DNA of 64,000 bases, taken from contig CAWINM010000010.1 in NCBI GenBank assembly GCA_963837455.1, positions 62,001-126,000 on the forward strand, in the 5' to 3' direction. Made by a program: the position numbers and the translations under genes. The DNA comes from DASYQD01 sp963837455. GTDB lineage: Bacteria > Acidobacteriota > Thermoanaerobaculia > Multivoradales > JAIOJS01. The notes under the pieces were generated by a model. The model saw nothing but the letters and a program-made list of their open reading frames with translations. It was not told the DNA's origin and made no database searches. Positions 50,243 through 58,514 of the stretch are shown here, one piece after another (positions within the stretch are counted from its first letter, which is position 1; each line of letters opens with the position of its first letter).

Positions 50243-51016
50243 TTACTCGACTGCCTTCGGCGTGGCGGCGGCGTCCGTCTTCGCGCCTCCGTTCCCGGGC
50301 AGCGCGAAGCGGTAGCCGATGCCGCGCTCGGTGACCAGATAGCGTGGATGGCTGGGGTCGGGCTCGAGCTTCTGCCGCAGCCGATGGACGTGGACTCGCA
50401 AGGTGTCCTCGAACAGCTCGTCGCGGGGCCAGACCCGCGAAAGCAGCTGGGCATTGCGCACGGAACGCGGCGCACCGCGCAGCAGGACGTGGAGGAGCTT
50501 GGTTTCGGTGGCGGTGAGCGGCACCGTGGAGCCGGCGACCACCGCCTCCTGGCATTGAAGACGCAAGGACAGGCGCTCGTCGATCCTCACCTCCGGTCCG
50601 TGCTGCACGGCGCCGCCGGCGCGGCGGAGCAGCCGCTTGACCCTGGCCACCAGCACGGCCGGCAGGAATGGCTTGAGGACGTAGTCCTCGGCAACCGTCT
50701 CGATGCTGCGCACCATGGTGGGCTCGTCGTCGACAGCGGTGAGCAGGATCACCGGTACGTCACTGAACGCATGCAGTCGCTCGCAGAGCTCGAGGCCGGT
50801 CATCTCCGGCATGCGGATGTCGATGATAGCCGCATCCGGAAGGCCGTGGCGGGAGACCCAGTCGAGGGCGGCGGCGCCGGAGCCCGCCTCCGCGCAGTGG
50901 AAACCTGCCAGCTCGAAGGAGTGGCGCAGCACCCGTCGGATGTCGGCGTCGTCGTCGACGCAGAGGACCACCGGCAAGGCGGTCCCCAATCCGACGGATA
51001 GCTCCGCGCGCTCCAC
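50243..51016 (-). CDS. OmpR-family response regulator
   Basis: 257 aa. The receiver (about 15-130) has LCVDDDADIRRVL, phospho-Asp in AAIIDIRMPEM, Thr in LLTAV and Lys in YVLKPF. The C-terminal winged helix (about 150-240) has LTATETKLLHVLL and the recognition part VHVHRLRQKLEPDPSH, then RGIGYRF. A DNA-binding transcription factor; targets unknown. GTG at 51016 with GGAG upstream. It is divergent from a single-domain receiver gene. Confidence 0.93.
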   Translation of the reverse strand: MERAELSVGLGTALPVVLCVDDDADIRRVLRHSFELAGFHCAEAGSGAAALDWVSRHGLPDAAIIDIRMPEMTGLELCERLHAFSDVPVILLTAVDDEPTMVRSIETVAEDYVLKPFLPAVLVARVKRLLRRAGGAVQHGPEVRIDERLSLRLQCQEAVVAGSTVPLTATETKLLHVLLRGAPRSVRNAQLLSRVWPRDELFEDTLRVHVHRLRQKLEPDPSHPRYLVTERGIGYRFALPGNGGAKTDAAATPKAVE

Positions 51017-51071
51017 CCATGCACTCCGGAAGAGTCGGTAGACTTAGAGACTATACATTGTGGGAGATGCA

Positions 51072-51482
51072 GTGACGGACCCGGGTGCCTCGCTCTCGCG
51101 CGTCCTCATCGTCGACGACGAGCCGGACATCCGTTTGGTCGTGCGACTCGGCCTGGAGGCGGCCGGGCTCTCGGTCGCCGTCGCCGGCAGTGCCGCCGAA
51201 GCGATCGAGGTGGCCGCCTCCTTCGCGCCTCAGCTGGTGCTGCTCGACGTCGAGATGCCGGGGGTGGATGGGGTGGTGGCGCTGGAGCAGCTGCGCCGCG
51301 TGCCGGCTTGCGCGGGCGCCAGCGTGGCCTTCCTAACCGCCACCGCTGACCTTCCCGCCGTCGAGGCCCTCCGCCAGCTCGACGTGCTGGCGGTGCTGAT
51401 CAAGCCTGTCGATCCCTTGCGGCTCGCCGACAAGCTGCGCTCGCTCTGGGCGCATCGACATCGCGGTGACGATGTCCCGTAG
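51072..51482 (+). CDS. Single-domain response regulator
   Basis: 136 aa, receiver only: VLIVDDEPDIRLVV, phospho-Asp in LVLLDVEMPGVDG, Thr in FLTATAD, Lys in LIKPVDPL. It probably relays phosphate or allosterically controls a partner. I chose GTG at 51072 because GGGAG stands 7 nt upstream; an earlier GTG at 51060 would hide that site. It is followed 50 nt later by the large kinase. Confidence 0.9.
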   Translation: MTDPGASLSRVLIVDDEPDIRLVVRLGLEAAGLSVAVAGSAAEAIEVAASFAPQLVLLDVEMPGVDGVVALEQLRRVPACAGASVAFLTATADLPAVEALRQLDVLAVLIKPVDPLRLADKLRSLWAHRHRGDDVP

Positions 51483-51532
51483 GACGTAGCTCGCAATGTT
51501 TCTCGTAACGAGACGCCCATAGACTTCGGCGG

Positions 51533-54451
51533 ATGGTCCATCGTGCAGGAGGCGACCGTGCCGAGCCTGCCGCCGGCGAGGTGCCGCCCGCGTCGGCGGT
51601 TCCTGTGCGCGCCAAGGCTGGCCCGCCGGCCGGCGTCGGCAGCGCCGTCACGGTGGCGGCGTTCGCCGCCGCCGGGGCCGCGGCCGTGCTGCTGGCCGCC
51701 CCGCTCGACCGCTATCGCAGGTGGAGCACTGCGGGCGCTCCCGGCCAGGAGCTTCTCTTCAGTCTCCTCCTCGGGGGCTTGCTGCTCGCCGCGGCAGGCG
51801 GCTACCTGCTGGCCCGCCGCGCGCATCGACGGAGGCCGCTGCCGCAGACGGCCGTGGCGCTCGTCGTCGGCCCCGGCCACCTGGCGCTGCTGGCCTCGAT
51901 GCTCGCGGTCGCCTGGTTCGGCGCTCTGCCGGCGCCGCGCGGCGAACGGCTGCTGGCAGCCGCCTGGCTCGCGGCGCGCCTGCTGCTCGCCGGCGGCGCT
52001 GTCGCGAGTGCGCTCGCCGAGCGGCGGTCGCCGGCGCAGCCGGCACGACCACGGTTCCTCGCTCCGGCGCTGCTAGGCATCGCGTGCGCGCTGCCGCTGG
52101 CGGCCGGGATCAGTGGGCTCCCCGCCACCCTGGGGTGGCTGCTGGGGGCCGGCGGCCTCCTCGCCCTGTCGGTCCATGTCGTCGCCCTGGTGGCGGTGCT
52201 GCTGCCCGGCCCTCGCGCCTCTCCGGCAAGCCTGCGCGACGACCCCCGCTGGGCGGGCACCGTGGCGGTCGGGATGATCGCGGACGTCGCGCTCGCCCTT
52301 GCCCGCGGCGCGCACGACGACTACTTCACCCTGTCCCAGGCGGCCGCGCTGGCTGCCCTCGGCTGGTCCGTGGTGGGCGGGCTTCGCGACACGTCGGACG
52401 CCCGTGAGCGCGGCTCGAGCGCACCGGCGCGAGCGCGGCAGCCCGTGGTCCATCTTCCCGGCGGGCCGAGCGCGGGCCGCGACACCAGCGAGGCGTGGGC
52501 GCAGGAGCTCTTGCGCAACCTGCTCAAGGCGGTCGAGGCGATGCGCATCGGGCTCACCGTCTCCTCGCCCGAAGGGAAGATCGTCTACGTCAACCCCGCG
52601 GACGCGGAGCTGCACGGCTGGGACCGCGACGCGCTGCTGGGCCAGCCGGTGAGCGTCTATGCCACGTCAGCGCGGCCCAGGGGGGGCATCGGCAGCGATC
52701 CGCGACCCCAGCCGTGGTTCCGCGACAGGGAGAACGTGACGCGCGACGGGGAGCGGTTTCCCGTGCGCCTGCACTCCGACGTCGTCCGTGACGACGCCGG
52801 CGAGGTGGTGGCGGTGGTCACGCTGTGCGAGAACATCAGTGACGAGCTGCGGGTCAAGGCCGCGCTGCAGCGGCGCGAGCGCGTGCTCGAGGTGCTGGAG
52901 TCGGCCACCGAGCACTTCCTGCGCGGCGGGTTGCAGCCGGATCACGAGGTCGACGTGCTGGCCGGCCTGTGCCGCGCCGCCGAGGTGGAGAACGCACAGC
53001 TCACCCGGCTGGCGCCGCCGAGGGCGGCCACGGCCGACGCCCGCAGCCGCAGCGCTCCGCTGCCGGCGGCCGAGGCACAGCCAGCCCCGGAGGAGCCGCT
53101 GCAGGCCGCCCTGCGCCGCCTCGGCCGCCAGCTCCCCCCCGGCGAGCCCTGGGTGGGGGCGACGCGGGATCTGCCCGCCGACGTGGCCGAGCCGCTGGCA
53201 GCGGCAGGAGTCGGATCGCTGGCCTGTGTGCCGGCGAGCATCGCCGGCGAGAACTGGGCGCTGTTGTCCCTCTCCACGCGCGAGGTGGAGCGCGAGTGGA
53301 GCCCCATCGAGGTCGAGGCGCTGGCCATCGCCGCACGCATCCTCGCCGCCGCCGAGGAGAGCGAGCGAGCACGGGCCGCCCTGCACGCCAGTGAAGCGGG
53401 GTACCGCGCGGTGGTGGAGTCGGCGAGCGACCTGATCCAGAGCGTCGATGGCGAGGGGCGATTCGGCTTCGTCAACGAGGCCTGGGCGGCGGCGGTAGGC
53501 TGGTCACGCCAGGAGGTCGCCGGGCTCACCATCTGGGACGTCCTCGAGCCAGGCGAGCACGCCGCCTGGCGGCAGGTGCTGGACGGGGTCATGGCGGGTG
53601 AGGCGCGCAGCGATACGGTGAGCACCTTTCGCACGCGCAGCGGCGATCGACTGCGGGTGGAAGGCAACGTGACACCGCATCTCGAGGGGGGGCGGCCGGT
53701 CGCCGCGCTCGCCATCCTCAGCAACGTCAGCGAGCGCGACCGTCTCGCCCGCATGAAGGACGAGTTCGTGGCCACCGTCAGCCACGAGCTGCGCACCCCG
53801 TTGACCTCGATGCTGGGAGCGCTGTCGCTGCTGCGGGGCTCCCGCCTCGACGGCGAGCCGGATCGCCGCCGCGAGCTCACCGAGGTGGCGGTGCGCAACG
53901 GCGAGCGCCTGCTGCGGCTGGTCAACGAGCTGCTCGACATCCAGAAGCTCGAGGCCGGCCAGCTGCGGGTGCACCTGGTGGAGGCCGACACCCGCGACCT
54001 GCTGGAGGAGGCGGGAAAAGGCGTCGAAGCACTGGCCGAGAGCAAGGGCGTGCAGCTGCACCTCGCCAGCGAGCCCGGGCTGCGCGTGCGCTGCGACCGC
54101 GAGCGGCTGGTGCAGGTGCTGTTCAACGTGCTCAGCAACGCCATCAAGTTCTCGCCGGCCGGAGAACAGGTGCAGGCTCAGGCCCGGCCCAGCGGCGAGA
54201 GCGTGGAGATCGAGGTGGCCGACCGCGGCCCTGGCATTGCCCGCGATTTTCGTCGCCGCCTGTTCGAGCCGTTCACCCAGGCCGACAGCAGCAGCGTCAG
54301 GAGCGCCGGCGGCTCGGGGCTGGGCCTGTTCATCTCGCGCCGATTGGTGGAGGCGATGGGAGGCAGCATCCGCCTCGAGGAGCGCGAGGGCGGCGGCACG
54401 CGCGCCGTGGTGACCGTGCCGCGCGAATCGGCGGTGGGCACCACGGTCTGA
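51533..54451 (+). CDS. Large membrane histidine kinase: multi-TM, PAS, GAF-like, PAS, HisKA, HATPase
   Basis: 972 aa. About seven hydrophobic helices in residues 38-285 form an N-terminal membrane sensor with no recognised family. Then PAS (about 325-440, TVSSPEGKIVYVNPADAELH), a GAF-like domain (about 455-615, with CVPASIAGENWALLSLST), and a second PAS (about 625-740, DLIQSVDGEGRFGFVNEAWA). The H-box TVSHELRTPLTSML has H751; N-box LFNVLSNAIKFS; G2 GGSGLGLFISRRL. There is no receiver of its own; the neighbouring receivers at 51072 and 54498 are likely partners. ATG at 51533. Confidence 0.9.
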   Translation: MVHRAGGDRAEPAAGEVPPASAVPVRAKAGPPAGVGSAVTVAAFAAAGAAAVLLAAPLDRYRRWSTAGAPGQELLFSLLLGGLLLAAAGGYLLARRAHRRRPLPQTAVALVVGPGHLALLASMLAVAWFGALPAPRGERLLAAAWLAARLLLAGGAVASALAERRSPAQPARPRFLAPALLGIACALPLAAGISGLPATLGWLLGAGGLLALSVHVVALVAVLLPGPRASPASLRDDPRWAGTVAVGMIADVALALARGAHDDYFTLSQAAALAALGWSVVGGLRDTSDARERGSSAPARARQPVVHLPGGPSAGRDTSEAWAQELLRNLLKAVEAMRIGLTVSSPEGKIVYVNPADAELHGWDRDALLGQPVSVYATSARPRGGIGSDPRPQPWFRDRENVTRDGERFPVRLHSDVVRDDAGEVVAVVTLCENISDELRVKAALQRRERVLEVLESATEHFLRGGLQPDHEVDVLAGLCRAAEVENAQLTRLAPPRAATADARSRSAPLPAAEAQPAPEEPLQAALRRLGRQLPPGEPWVGATRDLPADVAEPLAAAGVGSLACVPASIAGENWALLSLSTREVEREWSPIEVEALAIAARILAAAEESERARAALHASEAGYRAVVESASDLIQSVDGEGRFGFVNEAWAAAVGWSRQEVAGLTIWDVLEPGEHAAWRQVLDGVMAGEARSDTVSTFRTRSGDRLRVEGNVTPHLEGGRPVAALAILSNVSERDRLARMKDEFVATVSHELRTPLTSMLGALSLLRGSRLDGEPDRRRELTEVAVRNGERLLRLVNELLDIQKLEAGQLRVHLVEADTRDLLEEAGKGVEALAESKGVQLHLASEPGLRVRCDRERLVQVLFNVLSNAIKFSPAGEQVQAQARPSGESVEIEVADRGPGIARDFRRRLFEPFTQADSSSVRSAGGSGLGLFISRRLVEAMGGSIRLEEREGGGTRAVVTVPRESAVGTTV

Positions 54452-54497
54452 GCAGCGAGCGGCGTGCGGCGCTGGCGAGAAGAGAGGGGCTGAGCTG

Positions 54498-55955
54498 ATG
54501 GCGCGAATCCTGGTCGTTGACGACGAGCCCGACATCCGTCTGGTGGTGGAGAGCCTGCTCATCTCCCGCGGACACCTGGTGACGACCGCGGTCGACGGCA
54601 CGACGGCGCTCCGGACCCTGGCTGGCGAGGCGTTCGACCTGGTCGTGCTCGACATCATGATGCCGGGCCTGTCCGGGATCGAGGTCCTCGACGCCATCCG
54701 CGCCGACCGACGCCTACGTGACCTTCCGGTGTTGATGCTCTCGGCCATCTCCGATGCCGCCGGCCGCGCTCGCGGCTTGCGTCACGGTGCCGACGACTAC
54801 GTCGGCAAGCCTTTCGACATCGAGGAGCTGGCTCTGCGGGTGGAGCGGCTGGCGAAGCGCTCGAGTGGCAGCGCAGCGACTCTGACCGGCGATCTCGCGT
54901 TCCTCGCCGGCGGCGGACTGCTGGAGCTGCTCGCCCAGACCAAGGTCGCGATGCGCATCAGCATGCCGGCAGGGGACGGCTGGGGAGAGATGTCGATCGT
55001 GCGGGGGCGGCTGGCTGCCGCGTCCTGGGGGGCCCTGGAAGGGTCCGAGGCCGCCCTCGCACTGCTCGAGCAGGGGAGCGGTCGGTTCTCGATCGCCGAG
55101 GATCCTGCTGACTCGCCGGTCGCCGACGACGCCCCGCTGGTGCACTCCTTGCTTCTCGAACGCGCCTGGCTCGAGGACGAGATCCGCAACCTGGGCGCCT
55201 CCGTGCCCGCCGCTGACTGCGCTCTCGAACCCGCCGGCGGGGGCGAGCCCGCCGGCAGCATGGCGCGCGAGGTGCCCTGGCAGCGGGTGCTCGAGGTCAT
55301 CCGTGCGCGCCCTGGCGTACGCCCCAGCGAGCTGCCGGCGCTGCTGCCGCTGGCGCCGGCTCGCATCCGCCTCGCCCTCGCCCTGCTGGTCGAGGCCTGC
55401 TGCGTGCGCGCCCTGGCGCCGCACGGCAAGGGCGCCGGCGAGGAGCGGTCCGCCAGCCTGCTCTCCGACCTCCTCCTCGAGGCCTTGTTCCGAGGCCACG
55501 ACGTCGATCACCTCAAGGTGGAGATGCTCGCCGACGCGCCGGGCTACGAGCGAGCCGCGAGTTGGCTCGAGCGGATTCCCCCGGCGCTGGCGGGTGACGG
55601 GTGCGAGCGGGCCGTCGGAGACGGCGAGCGGCTGAGCCTGCGCGTCCACCATCCGACTGGCCGCGCCGAGGTGGTCCTGCGCCGCCTCGGTGACCCGCCC
55701 AGCCAGGCGGCGTCGATGTCTGCCGACGCCGTGTTCTGCGTGCTGCTGGTGCTCGAGTCGACGCCGGAGGCGCGCCACCGGGAGGCCCAGCTGCTGCTGC
55801 GGCTGGCGGCAACGAAGCCCCGTGCCGCCGAGCTAGTGTGGATCTCGTCGGCCCCACGGGAAGCGGAGCCGGTCGCTCCGTGGCGCCGCGCGCCGACGCT
55901 TCCGGAGACGCTCGGCGACCTGTTCGCGGCTCTGCTGGGGAGGGCGGAGACCTGA
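54498..55955 (+). CDS. Response regulator with PATAN (DUF4388) domain and unassigned C-terminus
   Basis: 485 aa. The receiver (1-118) has ILVVDDEPDIRLVV, phospho-Asp in VVLDIMMPGL, and Lys in YVGKPF. The PATAN/DUF4388 domain (about 130-205) begins LTGDLAFLAGGGLLELLAQT and holds GEMSIVRGRLAAASWGALEG. About 210-300 is a helical linker. The last 185 residues are unassigned; their beta-alpha pattern (VFCVLLVLESTPEARHR, LVWISSAP) suggests a degenerate nucleotide-binding fold. PATAN regulators act by protein contact, not DNA. ATG at 54498, 46 nt after the large kinase, so probably its cognate regulator. Confidence 0.85.
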   Translation: MARILVVDDEPDIRLVVESLLISRGHLVTTAVDGTTALRTLAGEAFDLVVLDIMMPGLSGIEVLDAIRADRRLRDLPVLMLSAISDAAGRARGLRHGADDYVGKPFDIEELALRVERLAKRSSGSAATLTGDLAFLAGGGLLELLAQTKVAMRISMPAGDGWGEMSIVRGRLAAASWGALEGSEAALALLEQGSGRFSIAEDPADSPVADDAPLVHSLLLERAWLEDEIRNLGASVPAADCALEPAGGGEPAGSMAREVPWQRVLEVIRARPGVRPSELPALLPLAPARIRLALALLVEACCVRALAPHGKGAGEERSASLLSDLLLEALFRGHDVDHLKVEMLADAPGYERAASWLERIPPALAGDGCERAVGDGERLSLRVHHPTGRAEVVLRRLGDPPSQAASMSADAVFCVLLVLESTPEARHREAQLLLRLAATKPRAAELVWISSAPREAEPVAPWRRAPTLPETLGDLFAALLGRAET

Positions 55956-55974
55956 GCCCGGCGGCGGTTGGACC

Positions 55975-56760
55975 TCAATCCTCGCCGCGCGCGAGCCGCA
56001 TCATGCTCTCGAGCGTGCTGACGCGCCGCTGCTTGGCGGCGAACAGGCGGGCCGAGAACAGCGCCGAGGCGGCCTGCACCGAGAGCAGGTCGAAGAGCTC
56101 CCGATCCCCCGGGTGCAGGGGAGGTCGGTGCTCGAGCAGCGAGACGAGCACGATGGCGCCCACCACCCCCTCCTCGAAGCGCAGCGGTACGACGGCGAGC
56201 GTGGGCGCGCCGGCCATGTCGTTCAATCGCAGCTGCCCGTCGGCGAGGGTGGCATCCACCAGCGCGTCGCCTCCGGCGTAGACCGCGGCGGCGAAGGGGC
56301 CGTCGGCGAAGGCGCCGCTCGGCTCGCGCCACGCTACCTGCAGGTCGGCGCCCCCTTCGCCGCGTACCAGCACCACGAAGCGCTCGGCGCCGACCAGGTT
56401 GATGGTCACCTCGGCGATCACCCGCACCACCTCGGCGGGGTCGAGCGTGCTGTGCAGCTGGTAGGCGGCGACGTAGAGGTTGGTCAGCCGATGAACTTGC
56501 TGCTCGGCGCTGACCAGCCGCTCGGTGAGCTCACGAATCTCGTCGTCGGTGTCGTCGCCGCGCGAGGTGAAGGCTTGCCCCTCGCGCCCGGTCTCCACCG
56601 AGGCATCGGGCTTTCCCTCCTCGATGCGGCGCGCCAGCTCGCCGGCACGCTCCAGGGCTCCTGACAGCGTGGCGAGGCGCTGTGCCGCCTCGCGCAGCTC
56701 GCCGACGAGCTCACCGAGCGGCGGCACCGGAGTGGGGTTGGCGGGCGAATCGCTGAACAT
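55975..56760 (-). CDS. Coiled-coil/GAF-domain protein, paralogue 1
   Basis: 261 aa, soluble. Residues 15-110 are heptad-like (LVGELREAAQRLATLSGALE, LTERLVSAEQQVHRL) and probably a coiled coil. The GAF domain (about 115-240) starts VIAEVTINLVGAERFVVLV. It is homologous to the protein at 57265-58023: both share NLYVAxYxL just before the GAF domain. GAF domains bind small molecules or mediate dimer contacts. ATG at 56760, divergent from cheY, which suggests shared control. It converges with the PATAN regulator gene. Confidence 0.82.
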   Translation of the reverse strand: MFSDSPANPTPVPPLGELVGELREAAQRLATLSGALERAGELARRIEEGKPDASVETGREGQAFTSRGDDTDDEIRELTERLVSAEQQVHRLTNLYVAAYQLHSTLDPAEVVRVIAEVTINLVGAERFVVLVRGEGGADLQVAWREPSGAFADGPFAAAVYAGGDALVDATLADGQLRLNDMAGAPTLAVVPLRFEEGVVGAIVLVSLLEHRPPLHPGDRELFDLLSVQAASALFSARLFAAKQRRVSTLESMMRLARGED

Positions 56761-56885
56761 CGACGGCGTGGACGACGTGGAGCCAAAGCCTATCAGGTCG
56801 GTAATCTGGCTCGTAAGGTTGATCGGGCAGGATCTTCGCCATACAGCAACGCAGTGGATGCGTTGGCGCGAAGGGGGGAGCGCGT

Positions 56886-57254
56886 ATGGCTCCGAAGATC
56901 CTGGTGATAGACGATTCCGGCACCTCCCAGATCATGGCGCGCATGCTGCTCGCCAGCCTGGCTGTCTCCATCGAGACGGCCAAGGACGGCCTCGAAGGTC
57001 TCGAGCAGGCGGCCAAGGTGCGGCCCGACCTCATCCTGCTCGACGTGGTGATGCCGCGCATGGACGGATTCGAGACTTGCCAGCGGCTGCGCGCGCGCGA
57101 CGAGACGCGGGAGACGCCGATCCTGATGGTCACCACCCGCGGCGAGGAAGTGAACATCGAGAAGGGCTTCTCGGCCGGCTGCACCGACTACATCTGCAAG
57201 CCGTTCAATGCAGTCGAGCTGCTGGCCAAGGTCAAGAGCTACCTCGGCGGTTGA
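56886..57254 (+). CDS. CheY-like response regulator
   Basis: 122 aa, receiver only: ILVIDDSGTSQIMARMLL, phospho-Asp in LILLDVVMPRMDG, Thr in MVTTRG, Lys in YICKPFNAVELLAKV. ATG at 56886. It heads a rightward run with a GAF protein, CheD and CheA, so it is the likely target of this CheA. The role need not be flagellar; no flagellar or pilus gene is nearby. Confidence 0.93.
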   Translation: MAPKILVIDDSGTSQIMARMLLASLAVSIETAKDGLEGLEQAAKVRPDLILLDVVMPRMDGFETCQRLRARDETRETPILMVTTRGEEVNIEKGFSAGCTDYICKPFNAVELLAKVKSYLGG

Positions 57255-57264
57255 GGAAGCGGCG

Positions 57265-58023
57265 TTGAACCAACCGGTCGACTACTCGCGTCGGGTGCAG
57301 GCGGAGACCGAGCAGTACATCCGCGAGCTCCTCGACCAGACCCAGAGGCTGCGCGCGGTCGCCTCCTCGTTGCAGGCGGAGAAGGAGGCGCTCGAGGACG
57401 AGCTCTCGTCGCTGCGGGTCGCGCTCCACGAGCGCGAGAAGGAAGAGCAGTCCCTGCAGCATCGGCTCGCCGAGATCGCGCGCGCCAACCAGGAGTCGCT
57501 CGACCGCTACCAGGACGTGGTGATGCAGAACGCCAGCATCTCCAACCTCTACGTGGCCACCTATCGCCTCAACGGCTCGGTCGATCGCGAGTCGATGCTG
57601 CTCGCCATCCAGGAGGTGGCAGCCAACCTGATCGGGTGCGAAGAGGTCGCCGTCTTCGTTCCCGACAAGACCGGCGAGCTGCTGGTGCCACTGGCCGCCA
57701 TCGCCATCGATTGCGCGACGCTGGTGCCGGTGCCGGTCGGCGAAGGGCCGATTGGAACCGCCGCGCGAAGCCTCGAGATCTATCTCAGCGACTCTCCGGG
57801 CACCACGGTGAGCGAACCCGAGCTCGGCGTTACCGCCTGCGTGCCGCTGCAGGTGGACGGCGAGCTGCTCGGCGTGGTGGCGCTCTATCGGCTCCTGCCG
57901 CAGAAGTTCGAGGGGTTCACGGACCTCGATCTCGAGCTCATGCGCCTGATCGGAGCCCACGGTTCGACCGCTTTCTACTGCACCCAGCTGCGCGAGCGCA
58001 GCGCGGTATGCGGGCCCAGGTGA
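57265..58023 (+). CDS. Coiled-coil/GAF-domain protein, paralogue 2
   Basis: 252 aa. A long N-terminal coiled coil (about 10-95: TQRLRAVASSLQAEKEALED, LHEREKEEQSLQHRL) leads into NLYVATYRLNGSVDRES and a GAF domain (about 110-240: VAANLIGCEEVAVFVPD, VGEGPIGTAARS, CVPLQVDGELLGVVALY). It is homologous to the divergent gene at 55975-56760. The start is TTG at 57265 with GAGGAAG before it, 10 nt after cheY. It overlaps cheD by 16 nt. With no chemoreceptor gene here, it is a candidate input to CheA; that is inference. Confidence 0.85.
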   Translation: MNQPVDYSRRVQAETEQYIRELLDQTQRLRAVASSLQAEKEALEDELSSLRVALHEREKEEQSLQHRLAEIARANQESLDRYQDVVMQNASISNLYVATYRLNGSVDRESMLLAIQEVAANLIGCEEVAVFVPDKTGELLVPLAAIAIDCATLVPVPVGEGPIGTAARSLEIYLSDSPGTTVSEPELGVTACVPLQVDGELLGVVALYRLLPQKFEGFTDLDLELMRLIGAHGSTAFYCTQLRERSAVCGPR

Positions 58024-58514
58024 TCCCCGCTCCTGTCTCCATGCCTCCGGCCGCGGCTGCGCCGGAGCGGCGGTTCCTGCACTGGGGACAGCTGGTGGTC
58101 GAAGCCGGCGGCGGGCCGCTGTCGACCATCGTCGGCTCGTGCGTCGCGGTCTGCCTGTGGGACGGCGCGCGCCAGGTGGGCGGCATGAACCACTACCTGC
58201 TGCCGGATGCGCCGCACGTCGAGCCCCCCCTGTCCAAGCCCTGGAGCTACGGAGAGCTGGCGCTGCCGGAGCTCCTCCGGCAGATGGTGGCGGCAGGCGC
58301 CGTGACCTGCACGCTCGTCGCCAAGGTGTTCGGCGGTGCCGCCATCACCAGCGCCGAGGGTCCGGGCGGGCCAGGTGCGCGCAATGCAGCGCTGGCGCGC
58401 AGCTGGCTCGCCGAGCGCAACATCCCCATCGTCGCTCATGACCTCGGCGGCCGGCGCGGGCGCCGACTGGTCTTCGACACCACCACCGGCGACGTCACCC
58501 TCCGTCTGCTATGA
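58008..58514 (+). CDS. cheD: Chemoreceptor glutamine deamidase CheD
   Basis: 168 aa. STIVGSCVAVCLWD with catalytic Cys45, and GGMNHYLLPDA with His62, are the CheD signature; VAKVFGGAAI and ERNIPIVAHDLGGRRGRRL follow. CheD deamidates receptor glutamines and can stimulate CheC. Neither receptors nor CheC are encoded here, so its substrate must lie elsewhere or be a non-standard partner. The ATG at 58008 falls inside the GAF gene. It overlaps cheA as ATGA. Confidence 0.92.
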   Translation: MRAQVIPAPVSMPPAAAAPERRFLHWGQLVVEAGGGPLSTIVGSCVAVCLWDGARQVGGMNHYLLPDAPHVEPPLSKPWSYGELALPELLRQMVAAGAVTCTLVAKVFGGAAITSAEGPGGPGARNAALARSWLAERNIPIVAHDLGGRRGRRLVFDTTTGDVTLRLL

